Positions 1 through 9,340 are shown, counted from the stretch's first letter. The stretch: 46,479 nucleotides of DNA from Hyphomonadaceae bacterium (GCA_021299265.1 JAJTGP010000046.1:1-46479); one strand, 5' to 3'. Translations and numbers: made by a program. Notes: a model not told the origin generated them from the letters alone.

Positions 1-568
1 CAAACCCTTCGGCAAATAGGACAGCTTCGTTGCGGGCCGAGGCTTCATAGCGGCGAGTGCCATAAAGCATCGCCCAGCCTGCCAACAGAACTGCCGCGCA
101 AACAGGGATCAACGGTGAATTCTGCGTGCCCGAAACCAAGGCATAGGTACTGCTCAAGGACTTCAACTGGAGCGCGATATATGGGACCGCGCCCAATAGG
201 GCCAAAAGCGTGACTAACGCGGCCACGCTACGACTGGATCCAAACCGCCCGCCAATGAATTCAGAAATGGAGTTTGCGCCATCTGCTTTCACGGCCTCAA
301 CCATGCGCACGAGAAACTTTCGGCCAAGAATGAATACGAGGATCGGACCAAGATAAATGGGCACATAGGCCCATCCGTCGGCAACGGCACTGCCAACCGC
401 ACCGTAAAAGGTCCAGCTGGTGCAATAGACACCCAAAGCGAGGATATAGGTGGGTCGACGCAAGTGAGCCTTCAAGCGTTGCCCGCCCCGCCCTTCAGCC
501 CAAGCCGCACAGGCAAAAAGAAGCGCTGCATAGCTTAGGATGATGATTAGCGGCAGTGAGCCTTCCAT
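1..568 (-). CDS. Sensor histidine kinase with sodium/solute-symporter (SSS) N-terminal domain, partial
   Basis: Absent from the ORF track because it runs off the left edge. I translated it by hand from the ATG at 568-566, giving 189 codons without a stop. The start MEGSLPLIIILSYAALLF is a first membrane helix. It is followed by YCTSWTFYGAVGSA and YVPIYLGPIL, which are typical of the SSS-like module at the N-terminus of CbrA-type sensor kinases (about 12-13 helices before PAS/HisKA/HATPase domains). Only the membrane part is visible, so the kinase half is inferred from the family. A plain SSS transporter is the alternative, but the YCTSWTFYGAVG signature favours the kinase. It lies 55 bp downstream of the DUF2189 gene, at the tail of the cbb3 oxidase operon, so it may be co-transcribed and act in respiratory or metabolic sensing. 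No ligand can be inferred. Confidence 0.72.
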   Translation of the reverse strand, partial: MEGSLPLIIILSYAALLFACAAWAEGRGGQRLKAHLRRPTYILALGVYCTSWTFYGAVGSAVADGWAYVPIYLGPILVFILGRKFLVRMVEAVKADGANSISEFIGGRFGSSRSVAALVTLLALLGAVPYIALQLKSLSSTYALVSGTQNSPLIPVCAAVLLAGWAMLYGTRRYEASARNEAVLFAEGF

Positions 569-623
569 GATCCCCCCAGATCCACAGTCCTTTGGACTTT
601 GTGTTTGTTTAGGCGCGACCGTT

Positions 624-1424
624 TCAGGCCGCTTTTTGGACAGTTTCTCCGGTTAGCGCTTGATAGCAATGGTAGGTTGCATGTCCGAGCCACGGAAACA
701 CAATGATGAGACCGACAAAGCCTGTCGCCAGCGACAGAGCAACCAACATGGCGATATTAAACGCAAAAGAGGCCATTGCGCCTTTATTGCGGGAGACTGC
801 AATAACCGAAACTAGCATGGCCGTCATGGCGTCAACAGGGCGGTTGGCTGCGAGCGGAATCGAGACCACGGAGACCACATAGCCGATGGTGGCAAGGGCA
901 CCGCCAACGACAGTACCGATCGTGACCATGATTAGGCCTTCTGGCGTCTGCAAGGCAAAATCCAAAAAGTCCAAATGCATCGCGGGCTCTCGCGCGCTCG
1001 ATGCAAAGGCGTAGAGGAAGCTGGCCAGTCGTGCCCAGACCATCAAAATCAACATGAGAACAAAGGCGACAATTGCCACTTGTCCGGGCGAGACGATGCG
1101 CGGTCTGAAGACTGCCCTCAGGGTGATCGGCTGACCTAGTACCCGCAACCGCGAAACCTCATAGCAGCCAATGGCTAGAATCGGCCCCACCAAAGCAAAA
1201 CCGCCGCAAACAGCGGGCAAGAACCCAAGCATATCGGCCTGCCAAAGTACCAGAGTCATCACCCACGCCACCACAACTGGAACGAGGCCAATCAACATGC
1301 CATAGCGCCACGTCGCTTTAAAATCGACCCAACCTTTGGCAAGCCATAACCAATGCGCATCGGGCATCAGGCGGACAATTTGCACCCGTTCGTCTTCCCC
1401 AAGCGTGATCTCAAACTGGCTCAT
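624..1424 (-). CDS. DUF2189 family integral membrane protein
   Basis: 266 aa. After a polar N-terminus of about 35 residues there are several hydrophobic helices (for example LIGLVPVVVAWVMTLVLW and FALVGPILAIGCYEVSRL). The motif GPILAIGCYEVSR is typical of DUF2189 membrane proteins, which have no established function. It starts 20 bp downstream of the ccoS stop, on the same strand, so it is probably the ninth gene of the cbb3 operon. Members of this family often sit near respiratory genes in alphaproteobacteria, and a role linked to the terminal oxidase or membrane energetics is inference only. No catalytic residues or metal-binding clusters are visible. The ATG at 1424 is preceded by a purine-rich stretch. 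Confidence 0.8.
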   Translation of the reverse strand: MSQFEITLGEDERVQIVRLMPDAHWLWLAKGWVDFKATWRYGMLIGLVPVVVAWVMTLVLWQADMLGFLPAVCGGFALVGPILAIGCYEVSRLRVLGQPITLRAVFRPRIVSPGQVAIVAFVLMLILMVWARLASFLYAFASSAREPAMHLDFLDFALQTPEGLIMVTIGTVVGGALATIGYVVSVVSIPLAANRPVDAMTAMLVSVIAVSRNKGAMASFAFNIAMLVALSLATGFVGLIIVFPWLGHATYHCYQALTGETVQKAA

Positions 1425-1444
1425 GTCGGCCTCCGGGCTTGGCT

Positions 1445-1597
1445 CTAGGGTAAAGGAAAATCATCGTCATTCAGGATGCGCATTGCTGCCCCCTTAGGGT
1501 CGTCATATTGCCGGTTCTTGAGGTTCCACAGGAAAGCGAGAAGGCCGATAAAGCCCATGAGCAAGGCGATGGGGATCAAAAATATCATACCATCCAT
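1445..1597 (-). CDS. ccoS: cbb3-type cytochrome oxidase assembly protein CcoS
   Basis: 50 aa from the ATG at 1597 (MDGMIFLIPIALLMG). The longer ORF-track start at 1642 would run back into ccoI and has no better ribosome site. A GGGAGC sequence sits just upstream of 1597. There is one N-terminal transmembrane helix, then a short cytoplasmic tail beginning WNLKNRQYDD and ending in an acidic NDDDFPLP. This is the normal CcoS/FixS size and layout. CcoS is needed to insert cofactors (haem b and CuB) into the CcoN subunit. It starts 4 bp after the ccoI stop, the usual ccoI-ccoS coupling. Confidence is high because helix, tail and context agree. Confidence 0.93.
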   Translation of the reverse strand: MDGMIFLIPIALLMGFIGLLAFLWNLKNRQYDDPKGAAMRILNDDDFPLP

Positions 1598-1601
1598 AGT
1601 C

Positions 1602-3848
1602 TTAGCTCCCCGTTCTGCGATCTGATGCGAGGCGAAGCGCATTCAAGGTCACGATAATGGAAGACGAAGACATGGCAATGGCGGCAATAAAGGGCGTTAC
1701 TAGACCCAGCATGGCAATCGGTGCAGCGATAAAGTTGTAAAGGGCTGCAAACCAGAAATTCTCCATGACGCGCTTTTTCGCTGCGCGCGCCACTTCAATC
1801 GCCTCCAGCACAGCGCCTAATTGCTCGCCTTGGAACACGAGGTCTGCCGCCGATTGACTGGCATCGGCTGCAGTACCGGGCGCAATCGACACAAAGGCCT
1901 TGGCCAAAGCAGGCGCATCGTTCAAGCCGTCCCCCACCATCAACACGCGGCGTCCCTGCGCTTTCAAACCATCCAGATAGGCGGCCTTCTCAAAGGGGGT
2001 TAGCTCACCCCAATAGGTTTCAATGCCTGTTGCCAAAGCGGCACGTGCGACGGCCCCGTTCCGGTCACCCGAGAGTATGATTGGCTGGAACCCGCGTGCC
2101 TTTAAGGCTTGGATGGTTTGTATCGCATCAGGTCGCAAGGTGTCTTCAAAGCAGAAGCGCACAGGGGCTTGGCCTTGAATGGCAAAATAGAGTTCCGTCT
2201 CTTCTGACTGGGCGTCCTCGACCCCAACCCAGGACGCACGGCCCAAGCGCGCCCGTAGCCCGTCGATCTGGCCTTCCACGCCACAACCGGGCACTTCGCG
2301 GGCATTTTCGATTGCGGGTCCAGGCCCGGCTGCGCGCGCAATGGCGCGGGCGAGTGGATGACGGGATGCGCGCGCCAATAGGGCGGATTGCGCAAGTGCG
2401 CCCTTGGGAATGGCTTCCTCCCCGCTAAGGCGTAGCTGACCCAATGTCAAAACACCTGTTTTGTCAAAGGCGATGAAGTCAATCTCGGCCAAGCGCTCTA
2501 AGGCATCACCAGACTTCAGCAAAATCCCCCGCTTAAACAAACGCCCAGATGCCACCACCTGCACAGCGGGGACCGCAAGGCCAAGCGCGCAGGGACAGGT
2601 TATAATCAGGACAGCACAGGCATTGAGAATGGCTATGCGCGGCTCGGCCCCTAAAAGCAGCCACGTCACGGCGGTCAAGAAAGCAGCCGCATGAACAACA
2701 GGCACATAGAGTTTCGCAGCTTTATCAGCCCAGCGCACATAAATACTTTTGCTTTGCTCCCCCATTTCAACAAGGCGGGCAATCTCGGCTAGAAAGCTGT
2801 CGTCGCTGCGCGCACTGGCTCCCAGAACCAAGCGCCCCGATAGATTCAATGCCCCGGCCCGCACCTTTTGGCCTAACCCCAATGCCACAGGAGCTGTTTC
2901 ACCTGTCAACAATGAGAAGTCAGCTTCCGACACGCCTTCAAGGATGGTGCCGTCAACGGGGATGCGGTCACCCGGCAGGATGATGACATGATCGCCTGGA
3001 CGGATTTCGCTGACTGCGACACTGACGGCTGTACCGTCCGGTTCAAGCCGCGAAGCCGTAACAGCCTGCAGCGCCAATAGATCGCGCGCGGCTTGGCGGG
3101 CCTTCTGTCGTAAGGCATGGTCAAGGTAGCGGCCGATCAACAAGAAGAAGAGCAACATGGCAACGGCATCAAAATAGGCGTGCTCGCCACCGCGCACAGT
3201 CTCTACGACGGATAGGCTCGACGCTAACAAAACGCCTAGGGAGATAGGCACGTCCATGTTGGCGCGCCCCTTTTTCAAAGCGTTCCACGCGCTTTTGAAA
3301 AAAGGCATGCCCGCATAAGCAGCTGTCGGCAGCGCGATACAGGCCGAAATCCAATGGAACATGGTCCTTGTACCCTCTTCCATTTCACCATTGAAATGGG
3401 CCGACCAAATGGGCACCGAAAACATCATGATGTTCATGGCGGCAAAGGCCGCTACGGCCATACAGATCAGGAGGTGACGGCCTTCTTGATCGATCACCGC
3501 TTGGGCTTTGCTGGGATCAAATGGCTGGGCTTGATAGCCGAGATCAATCACCCGTTGAACAATGGTACGCGGATCAATGCGATCATCCTGCCACGTGACG
3601 CTTAAGCGCCCGGTGGTTAGATTGAGGCGCGCGGTAGAAACGCCGGGAAGTGCCGCCACACCGGTTTCAATCTTGCGCAAGCACCCTGCACAACGCGCAC
3701 CGCGAACAAGCAGTTCAAGCGACAGCCCGCTGGCGCGGTCTTGCTGGACAAAGGCACGCGGGTCGGCCGCCGCAGCGGCCGCTGTCGGTGGCTCTGGCCC
3801 CGAAGGACAACCAAGAGCGGGCTCGGTGGTAGGGTTTAGCGTAGTGAT
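1602..3848 (-). CDS. ccoI: Copper-transporting P1B-type ATPase CcoI/FixI (start probably ATC)
   Basis: Exports copper across the inner membrane for CuB assembly in the cbb3 oxidase. Visible motifs are a metal-binding CAGC near the N-terminus, the TGET actuator loop, the membrane CPC (ITCPCALGLAVP), the phosphorylation Asp in DKTGVLT, the HP motif (RHPLARA) and GDGLNDAPAL. The ORF track begins at a TTG at 3680, which would lose half of CAGC. The open frame continues upstream with convincing coding sequence (PFVQQ-like DPRAFVQQD, then ARCAGC) but holds no ATG, GTG or TTG. The best candidate is ATC at 3848, 8 nt after GGAG and inside the end of ccoH. That gives 748 aa, normal for the family. The usual DKTGT reads DKTGV here, an unusual substitution beside the phosphorylated Asp. 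Identity is certain; the start is inferred. Confidence 0.9.
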   Translation of the reverse strand: MTTLNPTTEPALGCPSGPEPPTAAAAAADPRAFVQQDRASGLSLELLVRGARCAGCLRKIETGVAALPGVSTARLNLTTGRLSVTWQDDRIDPRTIVQRVIDLGYQAQPFDPSKAQAVIDQEGRHLLICMAVAAFAAMNIMMFSVPIWSAHFNGEMEEGTRTMFHWISACIALPTAAYAGMPFFKSAWNALKKGRANMDVPISLGVLLASSLSVVETVRGGEHAYFDAVAMLLFFLLIGRYLDHALRQKARQAARDLLALQAVTASRLEPDGTAVSVAVSEIRPGDHVIILPGDRIPVDGTILEGVSEADFSLLTGETAPVALGLGQKVRAGALNLSGRLVLGASARSDDSFLAEIARLVEMGEQSKSIYVRWADKAAKLYVPVVHAAAFLTAVTWLLLGAEPRIAILNACAVLIITCPCALGLAVPAVQVVASGRLFKRGILLKSGDALERLAEIDFIAFDKTGVLTLGQLRLSGEEAIPKGALAQSALLARASRHPLARAIARAAGPGPAIENAREVPGCGVEGQIDGLRARLGRASWVGVEDAQSEETELYFAIQGQAPVRFCFEDTLRPDAIQTIQALKARGFQPIILSGDRNGAVARAALATGIETYWGELTPFEKAAYLDGLKAQGRRVLMVGDGLNDAPALAKAFVSIAPGTAADASQSAADLVFQGEQLGAVLEAIEVARAAKKRVMENFWFAALYNFIAAPIAMLGLVTPFIAAIAMSSSSIIVTLNALRLASDRRTGS

Positions 3849-4339
3849 AGCGTTGTCTCCGTCGAAAATTGGGGCGCGCCGTCTAGCTTGGCAGAGGCGC
3901 TAAACTTCCAGCGCCCGGGTCGAATTTGGTGGATCACTGCACGATAAATGCCAGGTGCTGTCTCTGTGAAGCTTAATACTTGGTCCTCGTTCGCATCTGT
4001 CGTGCGACCGATCGTGCCCTGCAAGCGTGCGCCAGTGAGGGGCTGCTGAGAACGGTCAGTTAAGCGCGCTTCAAGAACCGCGCCGCCACCCGTTGGCCGC
4101 TCCAAGCCCAAAGTCATGGTCCAGCCAAGCTCGGCTTGACGCGCATTGGCGGCCAAAGTCTCGTTGAATTTCAAACCACTGATATAGGCGTGATCGGTTT
4201 CACCCGAGAAAGTCTTAAGCGCCAAAACGACGAACAGAATATTGACAGCCAACATCACAGCGAACAGACCGCCAAACATCGCCAAAACATGCCAGCCGGT
4301 TAGACGAAAGGGCTTAGACGGAACGGTAAGGTCAGTCAT
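3836..4339 (-). CDS. ccoH: FixH/CcoH family protein, cbb3 oxidase assembly
   Basis: 167 aa from the ATG at 4339 (MTDLTVPSKPFRLTG). It overlaps the ccoG stop by 8 nt and follows GGAGAGAGACG. The longer ORF-track start at 4405 lies deep inside ccoG. There is one N-terminal membrane helix (HVLAMFGGLFAVMLAVNILF), then a periplasmic beta-rich domain with the family-typical LKTFSG..T.HAY and GWTM segments. FixH/CcoH proteins stabilise the cbb3 complex and act with the CcoI copper pump. Its position between ccoG and ccoI is the usual ccoGHIS order. The 3' end of this gene probably contains the ribosome site and start of ccoI. Confidence 0.92.
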   Translation of the reverse strand: MTDLTVPSKPFRLTGWHVLAMFGGLFAVMLAVNILFVVLALKTFSGETDHAYISGLKFNETLAANARQAELGWTMTLGLERPTGGGAVLEARLTDRSQQPLTGARLQGTIGRTTDANEDQVLSFTETAPGIYRAVIHQIRPGRWKFSASAKLDGAPQFSTETTLSLR

Positions 4340-5870
4340 CGTCGTCTCTCTCCTCAGATTGATCTCCACGAATGAAGACAGATTTGGATTTCGCGATCTC
4401 GCCATCCTTGGGAGATGTCACTTCGATCATCACGGGCACCGAACGATGTTCAAGGCGCTCTGGGTCCGCGACAATAAACAAACGGACTTGGGCGACGCGA
4501 TCAGGTCCGGCAGTCAAAACAACGCTATTGTCGACGACAGGCATCTCATTGGCCTGTAATTGCCCGCCTTCCACGCCTTGCATGCGAATTCTGACCTCGC
4601 GTGTATGGTCAGCCTTGTTGAGAACTTTGACGGTATAAGCATTGCGCACTTGGCCGGTGGAGAGCGGCACAAACAAGGGTGCGCGGTCCCGCTGAACATT
4701 GACGTCCAAGCTCGTGCGCATAAACAGGCTGACGAGCATCAGGCCGCCGATGCCGACAAACAAAACCCCATAAAACAGCGTGCGTCCACGAATAAAACGA
4801 TAGCCGGACTTTTCCCCGGCCTGTCGACGTTCAATATTCTGGATGGTGTCGTAAGCGATCAGGCCCTTGGGCCGATCAATTTTCACCATGATCTCGTCGC
4901 ACGCGTCGATACACAGCGCGCAATTGATACACTCAATTTGTAAGCCATCGCGGATATCAATCCCGGCAGGGCAAGCGGCAACGCATTGGCGACAATCGAT
5001 ACAATCGCCGCGGCCTTCCCAACTATCATTCTTCTTATGGGGGCCACGTGGGTCGCCGCGGTCATAGCGATAGGTAACCGATAGGGCTTCCTGATCCAGC
5101 ATGGCGGCCTGAATGCGCGGCCAAGGGCACATATAGGTGCAGACCTGCTCCCGCAGGGTACCGGCAAAAACATAAGTCGTTGCCGACAGAAGGCCAGCAA
5201 ACACATAGGCCGACATCGGGGCCTTTAAAGTAAAAAAGCCAGCAAATAAGGTTGGCGCGTCGTGGAAATAGGCCACAAACCAGCCGCCCGTCGCAAGCGA
5301 GATCATCAGCCATACCATATGCTTGCCGACTTTCCGCCAGGCCTTGTTGAAGTCCCAAGGCTGTTTGTCGAGCCGAATGCGCTGGTTGCGATCGCCCTCA
5401 AACCAATGTTCGACTGCGATGAAGAGGTCCGTCCAGACCGTCTGCGGGCAGGCATAGCCACACCAGATGCGACCAAATAGGGCTGAGGCCAGAAACAGAC
5501 CAATCGCGCCCAAAATCAAGAGCCCGGTTACGTAGTAAAGTTCTTGAGGCCAAATCTCGATTGGGCCGAAGTAAAATCGCCGCCCCGTGAAATCAAACAG
5601 CAGGAATTGGTCTGGCGCGGCCCCGGGTCGGTCCCATCGCAAGAATGGCACCAAATAATAGATTCCCAGCAACAGGCCTACGATCAGCCATTTGGTTCGC
5701 CGCCAAAACCCGTGCACTGCCTTGGGATAGATCTGCTGGCGCTTCTCATACAGCTCCCGTTGCTGCGCGTTGTTCACCGCAACAGCATCAGAGCGCGCCA
5801 CACCGTGCGCGGCCTCACCACTCGCAAGAGCGGCAGGGCCTGCAACGTCTAGAGTGTCAATGATCTTCAT
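4332..5870 (-). CDS. ccoG: Cytochrome c oxidase accessory protein CcoG (RdxA/FixG), polyferredoxin
   Basis: 512 aa membrane-bound iron-sulfur protein. A roughly 50-residue polar N-terminus leads into several helices with the family signature GRIWCGYACPQTVWTDLF. Then comes a cytoplasmic double [4Fe-4S] ferredoxin domain (CIDCRQCVAACP and CINCALCIDAC), a last helix, and a periplasmic Ig-like C-terminal domain. CcoG family members reduce Cu(II) during cbb3 assembly. It starts 25 bp after the ccoP stop. The C-terminus ends in an acidic run (EERDDDD) overlapping ccoH. All domains are intact. Confidence 0.96.
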   Translation of the reverse strand: MKIIDTLDVAGPAALASGEAAHGVARSDAVAVNNAQQRELYEKRQQIYPKAVHGFWRRTKWLIVGLLLGIYYLVPFLRWDRPGAAPDQFLLFDFTGRRFYFGPIEIWPQELYYVTGLLILGAIGLFLASALFGRIWCGYACPQTVWTDLFIAVEHWFEGDRNQRIRLDKQPWDFNKAWRKVGKHMVWLMISLATGGWFVAYFHDAPTLFAGFFTLKAPMSAYVFAGLLSATTYVFAGTLREQVCTYMCPWPRIQAAMLDQEALSVTYRYDRGDPRGPHKKNDSWEGRGDCIDCRQCVAACPAGIDIRDGLQIECINCALCIDACDEIMVKIDRPKGLIAYDTIQNIERRQAGEKSGYRFIRGRTLFYGVLFVGIGGLMLVSLFMRTSLDVNVQRDRAPLFVPLSTGQVRNAYTVKVLNKADHTREVRIRMQGVEGGQLQANEMPVVDNSVVLTAGPDRVAQVRLFIVADPERLEHRSVPVMIEVTSPKDGEIAKSKSVFIRGDQSEERDDDD

Positions 5871-5895
5871 TGGACCTCAGGGGGAAATGACACGT

Positions 5896-6765
5896 TTAGG
5901 TGCCACCGCCGAGTGAATGGACATAAACGGCCAAGGCATCCAAAGTCGCGGGATCAAGGCGTTGCGACATTGTGGGCATGACCCCACCGCGTCCCAGATT
6001 GATCTGGGTCGTAATTTCTTGCGCGCTGCTGCCATACAGCCATTCCTTGTCGGTTAGGTTAGGGGCACCTTGGAGTAAATCGCCCTTACCTTCTGCACCA
6101 TGGCATGCCACGCAGTTAGTCGCGTACACCTGTGCTCCACGGGCGGCAGCACTAGCATCCGCTGGTTGGCGCGACAGCGTCAACACATATTGGGTAACAT
6201 CGGCAATTTGCTGCGGTTCCAACAATTTATCGCGACCAAAGGATGGCATTTGGCTGAAGCGCGCATCCGGGTGGTCTGTCCGGATCCCGGTTTGCAAGGT
6301 GGAACGAATGCCTTGGATTGACCCGTCCCACAGCCATACGTCATCGACAAGACTTGGGTAGCCTTTAGCACCTTGGCCGCCAGCCCCATGGCAAGTTGAG
6401 CAATTTTGGGCAAAGGCGACCCGACCGGACTCTTGGGCAAACTGAAACAATTCTTTGTTTTTGCTGACCATCTCAATCGGGGTTGCTTGGAGTTGGGCAA
6501 ACTGAGGTGCCCGTGAGCTAACGAGCTTTGCCACCTCTTGATCGACTTGGCGGCGGTCCGACATGCCCAAGAGGCCCCTTGTATGGCCCGAAATGGTTGG
6601 CCACGCGGGCATTGCAATCCAATATACCACAGCCCAGGCGATGCAGGCATAAAAGGTCAGCACCCACCATCGAGGCAGAGGATTGTTCAACTCTGTAATG
6701 CCATCCCAAGAATGGCCCGTGGTCTCCACGCCGGTGATTTCGTCCTTTGGTTTCTTATCGGACAT
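5896..6765 (-). CDS. ccoP: cbb3-type cytochrome c oxidase subunit III, dihaem CcoP
   Basis: 289 aa from the ATG at 6765 (MSDKKPKDEITG). The ORF-track start at 6840 lies inside ccoQ. A cytoplasmic N-terminus with the conserved HSWDGI.E.NNPLPRWW motif is followed by a membrane anchor at about residues 33-53. Two periplasmic cytochrome c domains follow, with haem-binding C122-STC-H126 and C218-VAC-H222. Axial methionines are probably in SQMPSFG and GVMPTMSQ. CcoP takes electrons from soluble or membrane cytochrome c and passes them to CcoO. The start overlaps the ccoQ stop by 11 nt, so the two are translationally coupled. Confidence 0.97.
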   Translation of the reverse strand: MSDKKPKDEITGVETTGHSWDGITELNNPLPRWWVLTFYACIAWAVVYWIAMPAWPTISGHTRGLLGMSDRRQVDQEVAKLVSSRAPQFAQLQATPIEMVSKNKELFQFAQESGRVAFAQNCSTCHGAGGQGAKGYPSLVDDVWLWDGSIQGIRSTLQTGIRTDHPDARFSQMPSFGRDKLLEPQQIADVTQYVLTLSRQPADASAAARGAQVYATNCVACHGAEGKGDLLQGAPNLTDKEWLYGSSAQEITTQINLGRGGVMPTMSQRLDPATLDALAVYVHSLGGGT

Positions 6766-6922
6766 GATCAATATCCTCATTCTCGAGTGGCATACGGGCA
6801 GCCTTGTCGAATTTGGCGCGATTGCTGGGCCAGAAAACATACAGGCAAACGGCGGCGAAGATGGCCATGAAGTAAATCATGCCCGAAGTTTGCGCGAAGG
6901 CAGACAATTGTTCGTAAGACAT
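6755..6922 (-). CDS. ccoQ: cbb3-type cytochrome oxidase subunit CcoQ (FixQ)
   Basis: Not in the ORF track. Reading the minus strand by hand from the ATG at 6922 to the TAA at 6755 gives 55 aa beginning MSYEQLSAFAQTSG. There is one membrane helix (MIYFMAIFAAVCLYVFWP), then a basic stretch (NRAKFDKAARMP) and an acidic tail. This matches the short single-span CcoQ that stabilises the association of CcoP with CcoNO. It starts 10 bp after the ccoO stop and overlaps ccoP by 11 nt, the canonical N-O-Q-P position. Confidence 0.93.
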   Translation of the reverse strand: MSYEQLSAFAQTSGMIYFMAIFAAVCLYVFWPSNRAKFDKAARMPLENEDIDHVR

Positions 6923-6932
6923 AGACGCCTCC

Positions 6933-7673
6933 CTAGCGCAGGTTTTCAGCCTTCATGGGCTCATAGGTTTTGAAATCAACCATGGTGCCTAAGACCTGCA
7001 AATAGGCCACAAGAGCATCCATTTCCGTGACTTTGGATGGATCGCCGTCAAAGTCACGGACAGTAACCTTGCCGCCATAGCGGGATTGCAACCCTTCGCT
7101 ATCGGCATTGGGATCAGCTTGAGCCATCAAGTCCGTCTTCGCATTGTCGATATCGGCTTGAGTATAGGGCACACCGACCCGAGTTTGGGCGACGATATGC
7201 TTGTCAACAACATCCTTGATGCCGATTTCGCGGCCTTCGAGGAAGGCATAAGGCGGCATGATGGATTCAGGCACGACTGAGCGGGGATTGATCAGATGCT
7301 GAACATGCCAAGCATCGGAATATCTTCCCCCAACGCGGGCCAAGTCTGGTCCAGTGCGCTTCGAGCCCCATTGGAAGGGGTGGTCATACATACTCTCAGC
7401 GGCGAGACTATAATGGCCATAACGCTCAATCTCGTCACGCAAAGGCCGGATCATCTGGCTGTGGCAGGTATAGCAGCCTTCGCGGATATAGACACCGCGC
7501 CCTGCCAGTTCGAGCGGTGTGTAGGGGCGTACCCCGTCGACCTTCTCAATAGTTTGTTCAATGCGGAACAATGGGGCGATCTGAACGATCCCACCAATTG
7601 AGACCACCAACAAGATCCCAACTAACAGGATCATAGAGTTGCGCTCGATAATGCCGTGATTTTTGAAAAGCAT
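6933..7673 (-). CDS. ccoO: cbb3-type cytochrome c oxidase subunit II, monohaem CcoO
   Basis: 246 aa. An N-terminal membrane helix ([17 protein letters not shown]) anchors a periplasmic cytochrome c domain with C67-YT-C70-H71. The family motifs [41 protein letters not shown] and [10 protein letters not shown] are all visible, and the last contains the probable axial Met. CcoO relays electrons from CcoP to the haem b of CcoN. It starts 11 bp after the ccoN stop. Length and motifs are normal. Confidence 0.97.
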   Translation of the reverse strand: MLFKNHGIIERNSMILLVGILLVVSIGGIVQIAPLFRIEQTIEKVDGVRPYTPLELAGRGVYIREGCYTCHSQMIRPLRDEIERYGHYSLAAESMYDHPFQWGSKRTGPDLARVGGRYSDAWHVQHLINPRSVVPESIMPPYAFLEGREIGIKDVVDKHIVAQTRVGVPYTQADIDNAKTDLMAQADPNADSEGLQSRYGGKVTVRDFDGDPSKVTEMDALVAYLQVLGTMVDFKTYEPMKAENLR

Positions 7674-7684
7674 GATCGTTGCTC

Positions 7685-9340
7685 CTACTCAGCGGGGACA
7701 AGGTTGGGGTTGGCGAGGGTAAGCGGCTCCTTTTTGGCTACGGCCCCATCGATCGTGCGCCACAGATTATACGCCATGATGCAGGTGCCGATGAGGTAGA
7801 GGAGGCCGCCGATTGCCCGGACGATATAGGGCAAGTGCATGGCTTTAACGGTTTCGACGAAGGAATAGGTCAAGAAGCCAAACTCATTATAGGACCGCCA
7901 CATCAGGCCCTGTTGAATGCCTGACACCCACATGGAGGAGATGTAGAACAAGATACCGATGGTGGAGAGCCAGAAGTGCATCTCAACGAGCTTCAAGGAA
8001 TAAAGTCGCTCGCGCTTCCACAACCAGGGTGTCAGGGCATACAGGGCACCAAACGATACCATGCCGACCCAACCCAGTGCACCCGAATGCACATGGCCGA
8101 TGGTCCAATCGGTGTAGTGGGAGAGCGAGTTGACCGCCCGCACCGACATGACTGGGCCTTCAAACGTACTCATGCCGTAGAAAGCCAGCGAGGCCACAAA
8201 CATCCGTAGCACCGGGTCTGTCCGCAACTTATCCCAAGCGCCAGACAAGGTCATCAAGCCGTTGATCATGCCACCCCAACTGGGCATCCAAAGGATGATG
8301 GAGAATGTCATCCCTAAAGTCTGCGCCCACTGCGGCAAAGCCGTATAGTGCAAGTGGTGGGGACCAGCCCAAATGTAGATAAAGATTAGGGCCCAGAAGT
8401 GCACGATCGACAACTGATAGGAATAAACCGGCCGATTCACTTGCTTTGGGATGAAGTAATACATGATGGCGAGGAAGCCAGCCGTCAGGAAGAAGCCCAC
8501 GGCGTTATGGCCGTACCACCATTGCGTCAAAGCGTTCTGGACCCCACCAAACAGAGGATAGGAGGTGGTGGCAAAGGCCGACGTTGGCACCGCCAGATTG
8601 TTCACCACATGCAACATTGCAATGGTGACGATAAAGGCGAGATAGAACCAATTGGCCACATAAATATGGGGCTCTTTACGCTTCCACAGCGTGCCTAAGA
8701 AAACAAGAAGATAGGCGACCCAAACGACCGTCAGCCACAGGTCCACATGCCACGTAGGTTCGGCATATTCTTGGCCGGAGGTAACCCCAAGCAGATAGCC
8801 TGTAGCCGCCAAAACGATGAAGAGCTGATAGCCCCAGAAAACGAACCAAGGCAGCATCCCGCCAAACAATCTGGCTCGGCAGGTGCGCTGAACCACGTAG
8901 AAGCTGGTTGCAAGCAGTACATTGCCGCCAAAGGCGAAAATGACTGCCGAGGTGTGCAAGGGCCGCAGACGTCCAAAGTTCAAGAAACCGAAGTCCTTGA
9001 AGTAGAGCATATCTGGGTAAGCTAATTGCGAGGCGATCACCACCCCCACCAGCATTCCAACGATGCCCCAGAAGGTTGAGGCAATCACCCCAAACCGAAT
9101 CACACCATCGCTATAGGTCGACGGATCGTTTTGAAGCGCGGTGCCATGAGCGGTGAAGACTAAGCCCAGCGCGGCCATGATGGCTGCGCCCAGGAAAATC
9201 CAACCATGGACAGTCATGCCCACGTCTTCGGCGTGCGACGTAGCAAAGATAGCCCACAGAGCCACCAAGAATGCGACGCCGCAGGTAAAAATAATATCGA
9301 AGCGAGGTAGCGCTTTCGATTTCAATAGTGTTGGTTCCAT
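7685..9340 (-). CDS. ccoN: cbb3-type cytochrome c oxidase catalytic subunit I, CcoN
   Basis: 551 aa from the ATG at 9340 ([15 protein letters not shown]). The extra 39 residues in the ORF track are not hydrophobic and have no family likeness. About 12-14 membrane helices are evident. Characteristic motifs are [15 protein letters not shown] (a haem b ligand), the [18 protein letters not shown] segment with a CuB ligand, [13 protein letters not shown] with the His pair, and [14 protein letters not shown] with haem b/b3 ligands. CcoN reduces O2 to water with proton pumping at very low oxygen. It is the first gene of the operon. I could not find a clear FNR/FixK box (TTGAT-N4-ATCAA) in the 190 bp upstream. 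Confidence 0.97.
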   Translation of the reverse strand: MEPTLLKSKALPRFDIIFTCGVAFLVALWAIFATSHAEDVGMTVHGWIFLGAAIMAALGLVFTAHGTALQNDPSTYSDGVIRFGVIASTFWGIVGMLVGVVIASQLAYPDMLYFKDFGFLNFGRLRPLHTSAVIFAFGGNVLLATSFYVVQRTCRARLFGGMLPWFVFWGYQLFIVLAATGYLLGVTSGQEYAEPTWHVDLWLTVVWVAYLLVFLGTLWKRKEPHIYVANWFYLAFIVTIAMLHVVNNLAVPTSAFATTSYPLFGGVQNALTQWWYGHNAVGFFLTAGFLAIMYYFIPKQVNRPVYSYQLSIVHFWALIFIYIWAGPHHLHYTALPQWAQTLGMTFSIILWMPSWGGMINGLMTLSGAWDKLRTDPVLRMFVASLAFYGMSTFEGPVMSVRAVNSLSHYTDWTIGHVHSGALGWVGMVSFGALYALTPWLWKRERLYSLKLVEMHFWLSTIGILFYISSMWVSGIQQGLMWRSYNEFGFLTYSFVETVKAMHLPYIVRAIGGLLYLIGTCIMAYNLWRTIDGAVAKKEPLTLANPNLVPAE

